A stretch of 50,586 nucleotides of DNA from Clavulina sp. PMI_390. Lineage: Eukaryota; Basidiomycota; Agaricomycetes; Cantharellales; Hydnaceae. Position 1 is the first letter of the stretch; the number at the start of each line of letters is the position of its first letter. The notes under the pieces are model-generated. The model saw only the letters and a list, made by a program, of their open reading frames with translations. It ran no database searches and had not been told where the DNA came from. The stretch spans positions 25,776 through 76,361 of the forward strand of contig WIDE01000131.1 in NCBI GenBank assembly GCA_015039315.1, given 5' to 3'. The translations under genes and the position numbers were made by a program. Below, piece after piece: positions 21,656-32,287 of the stretch.

Positions 21656-24497
21656 ATGCAAGTAGAGAGAAATAATAGGAGACCTGCTAATAGTACGCTT
21701 GACTGGAGCTTATCACGTGTGCGTAGTGCTCATCAGGTTACCTCCACCCACGCAGGCAAGCGTTCACTCGGTTCAAATGATGGTGACTCCGAGCATGAGC
21801 CGAAAGGAAACAAGCAAGTTCTCCACAGTTGGGGACCGAACCAGGACGTGCAAACGTCTCAAGCTTCTCCGAATGGTGGGACTAATCTGGGCGGGGGTTT
21901 GACGTCAATCTGGGACAGTTCATATCAATCGCCGCTGACCGGAAACGTTAATCCAATCATGTCCAATGACGAGCAGATGCGCGCGTTGAGAGATGGTATG
22001 TACCGTTTATCTTATTTTTGGGCAATATGCTCACATTTGCATAGCATTTCTTCAGCTACACGCCGGCGATCCCTACACCATCCCATTGGGCAATGCCGAT
22101 CCGAACCCTGTGTGCGTCTCGCCTCATTTTCATCCCGACCGTAACAACTGAAGATACCTACTATTTTCTCTAGGCCTAAAATCAAGACAAATGTAAAAGC
22201 GGGGAAAAAAGCAGAAAATAAGTCGTATTGGATGCCCCGTGATCATGTTTTCTTGACCCCAATTGTTGACGACAAGAAAGACTCCACGGAGCCTCCTCCA
22301 GATATTAACCCTATCCCAGGTAACGTCGTACCCCATTTCTCATCAGGCCACACAACAGCAACTGACTGGTTCTCCCGAATCTGGATCCACCAGTTACGAC
22401 ATATGACGGTGAGTTTCTAAATCAATGCCTCTCGATTGTGCGGGCTTATCACGCGATCGCAGGTTTCGAGTTACGGACAGAAGAAGTTGCTGAAGAGGAT
22501 GAGCCTGTCGCTGTCAAAGAATCTACTACAGTATACGCGTGGGTCACTAATGCTCATGAGGAGAATATATGGATCAAATATCCATCGACTAAGAAGAGCT
22601 TCACTTCTGAGGAACGGGTAAGTTCCCCACTCGTCATCATATCTCGCCAATCATGGTCCAATCTCCAGGCTCAGCGACATCTAATGAACACGACTACGAA
22701 CTCTAGATCACACCTCCAAAGGCCAATGTCCTTAAAGTACCAGAACTCTCGTTCTTCACTTACAAAGGTGTTCCACGCCCACGCAAAACACAGGATGGCG
22801 AAGTCTACATCTTCACTGGGAAGACTAATCCCGTCGTTTTCGGTGGCTACTATATGAGATTTTCTGATTTGTCCAAGCGCCTTGACTGGAGGACTGCACC
22901 AGAGGCATACAAGAATGACCTAGCGCGGCTTAACGGTTTCTCCCATGGGACGCTGGTCTCCCAATATGTGGCTGATGGACAGGCTCCACTCCTCACTGTT
23001 GAGCAATCGTCGCTCCCTTTCCCTCTATGGAAGGATAACGGTGACCCTGTGGACGACCCCCGCCCCTTTCTCGAGATGCTGGTCTATAAACAGGATGTAT
23101 GGAGAAATCCCATAAAAGATGAAAACGGAAACCTTATCGGGGACGATCTTAAGCAGTTTCTCAAGTACCTCGGTGGGTGCTATCCATATTAATGGGCCAA
23201 ACGCTTACTGATACTATGTTGTTGCGTCAAAGGCCTGGCCTCTGCGGCATCTATGGCGCAGAAGGTTCCTTACTCAGTAATTTCACGTTTCTGGGATATA
23301 CCGAACGGCAAGACGCTCAACCAGGAGGTGCTTATTCAACTAAAAGGCGCCGCGCGGGACGTCAGCCTTGCTACAATCAACGCCCAGCTTAAAGAGTACC
23401 GGAACCTCAACCTCAAGCCAACACTGGTCCAAAAGGACGATCGTTCAGATTACAAGCTCCTGGGCGTACACCCCCTGCAGCTGTATGAGATCTGGGTTCA
23501 CCAGACCTTTTATGACTATATTCGGGAGGCACAGGGCATCAGGCGCCCTTTCCCTAGTGTCGATAAAACGCAAGATGCACACCAGGTGCTGACAGGCATC
23601 AAATTACTCCCAAAAGACAGCAGGAGGACCGCGCCAGGACCGCTCAAGGTTGCCCAGAATCGTGGTGTGGAGACCGAGGTTAGTGTAGACAAGGCGAAAC
23701 TACTCGCGGTTTTGGGACATACGCGCGAGCAGTATGGAGATCAGAAGAAGGTCATGAACGGAATCTCCGCTACCTCGGTAAGTGCTTCCAACTCCTCGAG
23801 TGCCGTAAGAATGAACATGCGTCCCTTAGATCGCCAAAATATTCTGGGAGAAGAATGATAAGGGTAACATTGACTGCGCCGGGATGGCAGAGGTGCGGCG
23901 ATATCTTCTCAATGGCAGACAAAACTCCAACACAACATTGATTCATAGTGGCTTCATCGATCTGCCTGGTCTTTCGGGGGTGTAACAACAGACCCTGGTT
24001 CGTCCCAAACCCAGGAGAATCTGATCTTCGGGACAGTTCAGTGCAACACAGCGATGATTCGGTGAGAATATTTCCCTAGACTATGTTAGCTATCATCTAA
24101 ATGCTGCCCGTTCTTAGGTATGAAGGATTTTTGAAGCGCATGGCCGAGCGCAATCGCAGTTCAAAACTAACAACGAAGCCGTACCTTGATTTCAATGACG
24201 ATGATGATCTTGTGGAAAAGGACAAAAAATTGGCGGTTTCTGACCTAGGCAGAGATTACAGATGGCTGGCATCGCATCTAAAATATTCGTATATTATTCC
24301 TGGCGGACTATCCCATGCATCGGTACGTCTGGCACTTACTTCCCATACCATTGCTGACAAAACGTGATACTTATTTCGCGGGAATGTAGCAAGCAGATCA
24401 TGTTGATTTCGATGTATTTAGCCTCATGGTACCAACTCGCATGGAGGCTATCCTGGATGAAATCATCGAGAACTTAGCGTATAACACTGATGTCTGA
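21656..24497 (+). CDS. Unrecognised multi-exon protein, possibly frameshifted
   Basis: No family recognised. In-phase exons on the plus strand read: a Ser/Gly/Asn-rich N-terminus from 21656 (or from ATG 21959, MSNDEQMRALRD), then FLQLHAGDPYTIPLGNADPN, then SYWMPRDHVFLTPIVDDKK. A central region follows around 22470-23170 (VPELSFFTYKGVPRP, EVYIFTGKTNPVVFGGYYMR), then a long exon 23253-23778 (DYKLLGVHPLQLYEIWVHQT), then IAKIFWEKNDKGNIDC. At a G5 run (23976-23980) the frame hits TAA at 23983-23985. One more G would let it run on (TQENLIFGTVQCNTAMIR) into exons near 24119-24322 and about 24390, ending ENLAYNTDV, stop 24495-24497. So it is either a frameshifted gene or a sequence error. No signal peptide or membrane segment. 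Confidence 0.6.
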
Positions 24498-25209
24498 AAA
24501 TAAATATATTCCGACTTCTTGAGGACCTCACTGTATCTTCAAGCACGTCATATTCTATGCCCATTCGCTCCGTGACATTAGCCTTGGCAATACTAAACAT
24601 GCGGGTTTCTCAGGAGGTGGTGTTATGTCTCGACTCGACTTAGTGAAGGTTTCTGAAATGAAGCTGATGTGCTCACATCAAATGCCACCTCCTCTCACAC
24701 CAGTGCCCGCTCATTATCGGCGGGACGATGTCAGCTGTGCTGGCTCACCACATTTCCAACAGTTATCTATCCATCAAAAAAAGACGTCCATGCTAACCTC
24801 AGAGCATCGGCAAAGCCTCTCTATCCACGATAGGAAGGCGGTCGGCATTGGCAACCGCCCCCGGCTCTGAGTCACACACACCGCGCAGAGTGATATCACT
24901 CGTGTCACGCGCTTCGTTCACAACCTTTCTGCTGCGTGGATCATTGTCACAGACAGGACACACAGCAAGTCTGAGCAAGTAAGATTTCAGATGCACTAAA
25001 GTGCAGGGCAGTTTACAGCGCCATCACCCTCCCATTCTACCCGCTCTCCGCACACACGCCTTCTCATTGAGAGGAAACCTCCACGTTTCACCACAGATTT
25101 GTGAGATAGGTGTGCGGCCAGCCAGTCCGTGGTCAACAAAAGGCGGGTACAGCCTCCTCGACTTAGCCACAGCTGCTGCTCACTCGCACGAATGCTCGCT
25201 CTATAGAAG
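24498..25209. other. Intergenic, nothing supported
   Basis: The stretch between the unknown plus-strand gene and F-box copy 5 holds only short frames without resemblance or splice continuity. Confidence 0.5.
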
Positions 25210-26764
25210 ATGATATCACAACACATGCTCCCTCCCGAGATCTTGATCGAAATCCTGCCTTATCTCTCCACCCCTGATCTCAAGAGCTGCGCCTTTGTAA
25301 ACTAGTTCTGCAGCCGGGAGGCTACTCGTCTCCTTTGGCACTCTATCAAGTTCGAGCTGTCCAGAGATGATATCAGCAATATGGCTTGGGCAAGCGAAAA
25401 GTTTGCCAGATTTATAAACACTTTGACTCTGGAAGCCCATCACGCTAGCCATGTTCGTCGGCTAACCCTTGAGATAGATGATTCAAGACCCATCCGCATC
25501 CCAAAAACAAACGAAACAATCCTGGATGTCCCCTTGGGATCAGTTCAGCATGCGTTTAGCCGGATGCACCGGCTCGAGTATCTAGACCTTCAACCGCCAT
25601 TCTCCTTTTCAAATCCGTTTGTGTCTTCTCTCTGCCAGGCTTTATCTGGTCACCCGATCCGAGCCCTACGGTCTCAAGCCCATGTTGGATCCAGAAACAT
25701 ATTCCAAGAGTGCAAGATTTGGGCGTCCTCTATCACAGATCTAGTACTTGAGGGATCCCCACATCTTTCGGACATTGAAGCCTACTCAGAGAAGCTTGGA
25801 CCCCTTCCTCGGCTACGATTCATTGCAGGTGCCAATATTAGCTTGATATCGAGTTATATTCGATCAAGCCCAGTAGAGTCAATTTGTTTGACCGGAGGGT
25901 ATGCGTCTGAAAGCAAGCTCGCTGGGCTAGTTACCAGCATTAGTACGCAAGGTAGCGCTGGGGCTTCCACACTTCGAAGTATCTACATGAAACAACTTGT
26001 GCACCCAAAGCAAGTGCTCTGGAACTTCCTGAACTTGCTGGCATGCCCGACTCTGGAACACATGCATTTCGTGCTTGATGGTAAACAATGGTCTGAGCCA
26101 CACAGCATGACAGATTATGTTGCGGCCTGCCTGGAAGCCGCGTCGCCATCGATGCCCCACGCACTGCCTGCTCTCAAATCTTTGCGGTTTGAGCTTTACG
26201 ATTGCAAGCTTCGTAATACCCCCCTTAGAATCAGCCAGCCAGAGCGTGCTTCACCAAATCTTAAGACAGAAGCAGGTTCTCGGCTTTTGATATGGCTTCA
26301 ACACGAATACCATCCCCCCTTGCTTCAGACCATACAAGTGTATACCATGGGTGCAAGTAGTGATGATTCAATAGGAGGATATAGAATCGCGAGTGTGGAA
26401 GCAGTACGACCACTAGGCCTGCCTGGCGCAGCAATCGAGAGCCCAAGGGCCAACGGTTGGGAAGTCACTGATTCAGTGGAAGATATCTTCTTACCATTAC
26501 CATGGCGTATCCTCACCCGAGGCTTCGATCCCCCAGCGGTGGTTTCTGATCGGGCGGCCCTCCCCATTGTAGCTGACGCAGATGGTGTGATTAGGTACGT
26601 TGCAAAAGACACTTCTCTGACGACGACCGATGAATCATCTATCCTTTCCCCGTTCCCCCGCCTGGTCGCTCAGGTGGTCAAGGCCTCCATCATATATATT
26701 GCGTAGACCACATGGTCAGGATTTACCACTGGTCAAGGGGCCTACGCAAAGATATTTTGCTTAA
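25210..26764 (+). pseudogene. F-box gene, copy 5, stop inside the F-box
   Basis: Detached fifth paralogue, about 10 kb from copy 4. Start at 25210 (MISQHMLPPEILIEILPYLS...). The F-box is interrupted by TAG at 25303-25305 where copies 2 and 3 have CAG, and the next conserved Trp (TGG) has become Cys (TGC). After this the same frame stays open to the conserved intron at 26595-26673 (attag|gtacgt ... gctcag, 79 bp). Exon 2 then reads WSRPPSYILRRPHGQ and ends at 26762-26764; unspliced reading ends at 26706. The long open remainder (first internal Met at 25381) suggests recent loss. A shortened protein lacking the F-box could be made from that Met but would no longer bind Skp1. Confidence 0.78.
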
Positions 26765-27104
26765 CGTCGTGCTGGGATGTCCTATCTCTCGGATTGAATC
26801 GCCAGTATCGTCATAGGGTTAAATCTACACCTACTTATTTCAAGTCTTCATCTACGTCCACAATCTCTATCCTATCGGGAAACTTGAACATCTCCCGCTC
26901 TCCTTTATAGTCTTGTCATAAAACATCCCTCGTACACAGTTATATCAGCTTTTTCACTTGGTCTTACCCGCAAAGTTCACGCTAGCGGCATTAGTCCCAC
27001 CGTTCAATAGTACAGAGGGGCCGATTTGTGCTCGTTGGCCGACCGACCGATATGAGAATTCACAAACTAGTGGGGTCCTCGGGCGCGCCTCGAGGGAAAA
27101 TCGA
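26765..27104. other. Intergenic, nothing supported
   Basis: Short convergent region between F-box copy 5 and the 3' end of the NPC1-type gene. No gene seen. Confidence 0.5.
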
Positions 27105-30100
27105 TCAAGCCTCAGCGAGACAAAAAAAAAAACCATGTTTTCCCACATCATATCTATTTGAGGGTGGAATATGGCTACAAGTCACTGTGCTCAGAACTGC
27201 TATCAGCGAGGAAGGGCCTAAATCCATCCCAGAGCAGCAAATTGTTAGCCAGAACTCTCGCGAAGGAAAGTCACCGATACCTGACGCAGGTGATACGACG
27301 TACGTGTATTCATAATCATGCCTCCTGATAGCTGAAGACATCCACTCCTCGTCTTCATCGTCAACAGAGTATCCTGGACCTCCCGCGAGCGATACTGTAT
27401 GAGTAGAAGGAAGGATACTATAAGTAGGGGAGAACACCCGAACGTTAATCTGCCACATATTAAAACTTACACAGAACCGGTAGAAGCACGAGGCCGTGAA
27501 GCGCCCCAAGAACGATCAAGGAGAGCCACATTCGGAAATAATAGATCTGAACAGCAAGTGTAGGGAACAGGAATCAGTTGTTGCTAATCATGATGATTAG
27601 GGAGGCGTGTGTAGTGGTACTACCTGGAGTAATTTAGATCGCGTAAACCCCATTATCGCAATGCCGATAAGTTTCGTAAATGTGATTCCAGATAGAACCT
27701 ACAAGATCCCGCGCAGCGCGAGATCAGCCCCATTGAAATCAGATATCTTATCATGCGGAGCTTATGGCTCTACAGGGAGATGACTCACAGAAGGTCCGAT
27801 GTCGACGAGTGTCGCGAAGACTCGCTCATCTCGCTCCTTCTGGCCGCCGAATCCATCGTAAACAATACTCCCTCCCGAACTCATGTATCCTCTCGCAATG
27901 TGAGAACAGAACTCCACTGCGATACCGAGGCTAATGACCAGGTTCACCAAGCTAATGGCATTGAGGCTGGAGGGTCATGAACAGCATTAAGTCAACCATC
28001 ATGCAGATTGGAATGAATGAGTCGGGGTAAAACGTACCTGATACCCCATAGAGCCATCACGCCCATAATATTCAATACTGCCAGCCCTACTACAGCGGTG
28101 ACAATCGTACCCACCCTCCATGACCCAAGCAAAAGGGACGTCATCAACAGCGCAGCCCCCAGACCAAGGCCAAGAACCTCTTGCGCAGTTCCAGCAATAT
28201 ACGAATATTGCTCAAAAAAGACATAGAATGGGGAGTACGGGAAAACTCGCGGAGCTTCCTGAGGAGATTGCGACGACATGCGAGAAGTGAGGTCATTCGC
28301 GATCCGATGTGCAGCAGCGTAGGCGTGAATGAAATCAGCTTGAGTTCTCAAGGGCGAGTGGTACGTCCTGAAATGTGACGCTTGCACACGAGCGTCGCTT
28401 CCATCAGGAGCTGAGACAACAGAAAGGGCGTCCTTGTATGCCGTCTTGCCGCCCAATGGGCAGTTCTCATTTGCTGGAGAGCGAAGCCATTGAAGAAGAT
28501 ACCGCCCGAATTCCTCCTCGCCAAGGGGTAAGCCTTCCATTGTAATATTCCAGGCTGGATCATGGCCCTCCCAGCATGGCCGACATTTCTTTTCTGAATC
28601 CCTCTCAGAACAGAATACGCTTGGGTCATCTATCCTCACGCGACAGCACGTGTCAATAGCAGGATCAAGCCACCTAAAAAACTCGTCGATCCAGACGGCT
28701 GGAGGCTGTGACAGGAATGATGATGCTGGACGCTTTCGCTCCGCCTCGAGAGTGTTTCCCACAGAGAAGGAAGAGCAAGTTGTGAAGCGGGAACAGAGGG
28801 ATTGTTGGGCTGAGCGGTCGGAGACGTTGAGCCCATCAACAACAAAGTAGACAGGTGGCCCGAATTCCAAGTACGACTCGACGGCGTTGAAATAACTATT
28901 AGATAGAGAATAAAAAGTCAATATCAGTCGTACAAAGGCTCTGGTGCCACTTGGGAGCACATGGATACATAAAGAACATGAGCACTTACTTGACCAAGTA
29001 CGAGTCAGCAGGGAGCGCGAGCCGCTGGTCCAAGCCCAGCTCGAGGTGCTGGACTGCAACGCCCGCCGAGACGGCCATACCCGCGAAGATAGCGATGACG
29101 GTCCCCTTCACGCTCGGGTGGAGGATGAATGGTGCATATACCCGCCTAAAGAATCGCGCAAGTATACCTCCAGCTGCTGGAATCAAAAAGGCATCCTGCA
29201 ACGATATCCTTGCTGGGATACGGATGAATGGGAAGCAGTCGACTCTGCTGCTCTACATGCAATAAAGCATGACACCCTCAGTTCAGCATGCACACACATT
29301 AGGTAATAACAGGAAGGAACACAACTCACCTCTGCTCGCCTCAGATCCAGGGCCAACGCGCTCACAAACACAGTAATCTGCAGCCCAGCATTCACCAACA
29401 CACTCCCCGCCGCATACAGCGCAAAATTGCGCACAGCCGGCATAGGCACTAGTGCGCCGAGCGCAAACGCCACGGTCTGCGTGCTAGTGCTCAAGAGCAA
29501 GCTCGGCCCCATCTTCGCGAGCGTGCGCGCGACGCGCTCTTCTGCGCTGAGCGTCGCAGAGCCGGAGCCCACGCCGGAGTGCACGTCGTCGAGCGGTGGA
29601 GAGCGCACAGCGTAATAGTCGGACGCCATCCCTGCTGGACCCGCATCAAACTCGCGCTGCCGCTGTTGGGGCGACATGGGATTGACAAGGCCTCGGTACC
29701 CTGGTGCAGCTGGCCCGCCGCCGCCACCTAATAATTGCTGTGCGTTCGGACCGTGGCTTGCATTTTGGCGCTCGAGCTCTGCGAGTAGGAGGAACACATT
29801 GTCGACGCCGACGGCAAGGACGAGGAAGGGTATGACTTCTGCGATGATCAGCGTCACTTTGACACCGAGGTACGAGAAGATGCCGATTGCAGACGCGATA
29901 GACGTGAGCACGAGGATGATAGCGAAGAGTCCCAAGACGACTTTGGAATGCACGAACAAACGTCGGAGTAAACTGCGCGAACCCGTACGGAAAGATGTGA
30001 CGGACGATGATGCAGGTAGGTCATCGGCGGAGCGCCAGGTGCGCTTGACGAGGTTAATAAGGAGCCGCGGAAAGCTCGCGCGCTGCTCTTCGGGACTACC

Positions 30101-32113
30101 TTCGCCACGGCCCAACGTCAGCGAGACGTACAGGAACATGAACACATACGATATCACAACTGTCGTGATATCAGTGTTTGTGCTTTTATTAAGCTCTTCC
30201 TCCAAAGACACTTCCGTGCTGAAGGAAAGTTGATATCCATGGTCCCTCAAAGCACTTGGGACAGCTTCGTTCTCGAGATATTTTCGAAGGGCGATTTCCC
30301 ATGCTTCTGCTCTCGCGACCTTGGCGGGGTCAGCAGAATTTTCAACTACGAGGCTCATCACGAGAGCCTTGGACTCCAAGACGGACGAGATGTCAACGGT
30401 GTCGTCCTCGTTCTTGGGGATCCCGCCGAGCACATACTGTGGATCTAATGGCTGTCCGAAATCCGGGAGGCATAAAACAGGCTGGCGCGCGCACCCCTGC
30501 GCTCGTCTCCGCCATGATGTCGAATTGTACGGGGATAGGTCACCCATGTCGAACCAGCCCGATATCGATTGCACGACACAGGCTCCATCAGGTCCATCTG
30601 GTTTGAAACAAACGTCCTCCAAGGTCGTCCCATCTGACGTCTCAAGGGATCGAATCCTAGACTCGAACGAGAACCACCACTTGAGAGAGTCATACGACAG
30701 AATCGGCGAGATATCAGAAGGGTCATCTGCAGGTGCCGATGAAGGAGATCTAGTAAGGAAGATCTGCTCCGCTCGATAGAAGGGTCCAAAGTGCTCGTCG
30801 AAAAAGTCCATATTAGCTCGGCTCTCCGACGTTGGCGGTACCCACAGCCGCACAGGATCCTTCTCCACACTAAAGAATTTCCACCCTGCATTCGAACCAG
30901 CTACGAATATGCAGGCCAAGAACAGCGTGATGAATGGACTTGATGCGCAGAAGTATCCGAGACGATAAAACCAGCGACGCAGGATCGTGTTGAGACGGTA
31001 TTGTCGTTGCTGGAGGTTATCGGGGTCCAGAAGTGATGCTCCGCGACCTAGGCTCACATTATCATCGTAATACCCACCGAGGGATGTCGCGCCTACAAGG
31101 TGACCCGAGGTCGGAGTGTCGGGGCTGCCTCCACTTTGGATGGAGGGAGTGCGACCGTGCAGCAGACGGATGCGACCATGCGCAGAGCCTCTACGTTTTC
31201 GCAGTGCAGTGACGATGCCGTACCCACTGAGAAAGCTGAACAGGGAGAGCGCATATGTGAGGACGAGAACGAAAGTGAGGCAGGACATGAGGCCGACATG
31301 GCAATAGGGTTCCTCGCCTGGAGGTGGGATGGACGGAAGGACGGAACAGACGGAAGGACAGTCAATGCATGTACACCGACTTGCCAAGTCGGTACCTGCA
31401 CATGACCTTGGTGGAGGATCATAGGGGGATATAGTACTGGGTGCTGATCCAGGAAAGTTTATTTGGAAGGGTGATCCAAGGCCCGGACGTACATCGCCTA
31501 AAAACTGGAAGAACTCTTGGTATGACTTTGCTCCTACATGTGCAGGTCAGTGAGTGCCGAGAAAGCATATATTTAGAACGCACCACCGCCAAGAAGCTCC
31601 ATGGCATATCCATTGGTCGCGCCAAACTTGATATCCTTGCAGCTGTCGAAGAAGCCTTGCGCATGGTGTGAACCAACATAATAATCCACAGTCTCGACCG
31701 CAGTTTCGTCGGTGCTAGTTATCTGGGTTGAGGTGACGTTCACAAAAGATGCTTGATTTGGCGAGCACGTGAATGAGCAGAAGAAATCCCGAAAATTGTT
31801 GCGGCAGGCTGGACACGAGCTAATGAGGGCTTCCGCCTGATTCAAGTTGCTTGCCAACGAGTCAAGCTGTTCACTCGAGCAACAGACAGGTCCAGTCGAG
31901 TAATCGAGACCGCATACGTCTACAAGTTTGTCTCGGAATTTCGACGTTTCTGGCTTTGCAAGGTGAGAATCGTGAGCTCAAGGGATCGACACCCGCACGT
32001 CATGCATCTCCGGCTCTTACCTCGATTGGGGGGCCATCATAGGGACACGGAAGCGCCGGGCCACCCCAGCCGACGCTACCACACGTGGCACGCATCGCAC
32101 ACGCGGCGGCCAT
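27105..32113 (-). CDS. NCR1: NPC1-type intracellular sterol transporter
   Basis: Vacuolar/lysosomal membrane protein that takes sterol from a soluble NPC2 partner and exports it. Domains in order: Cys-rich N-terminal sterol-binding domain ([52 protein letters not shown]), a first membrane helix and linker, luminal domain ([18 protein letters not shown]), sterol-sensing domain ([33 protein letters not shown]), a second Cys-rich luminal domain ([14 protein letters not shown]) and a final helix bundle ([20 protein letters not shown]). First exon 32113-32021, second from 31953. The 3' end is uncertain: coding is supported to about 27305 ([15 protein letters not shown]) and the frame stops at 27105, but one more intron is likely. 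No signal peptide is evident behind ATG 32113, so a 5' exon may be missed. Symbol by analogy with yeast. Confidence 0.88.
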
Positions 32114-32287
32114 TATCGATGTTGGGCGTTGGGACAGGCGTGGTGGGTGAGGATATACCAGCGCGGGAAGGTTTATTTGTCCGTATTGACGTCGATGTCT
32201 GGTTCCGCCGAACAAAGTTCTCACGCTCCCACTTCTTGGGTCCTCCAAAGCCCATAGTCCAACGGCGACGACGACGAGTGTGTGTCC

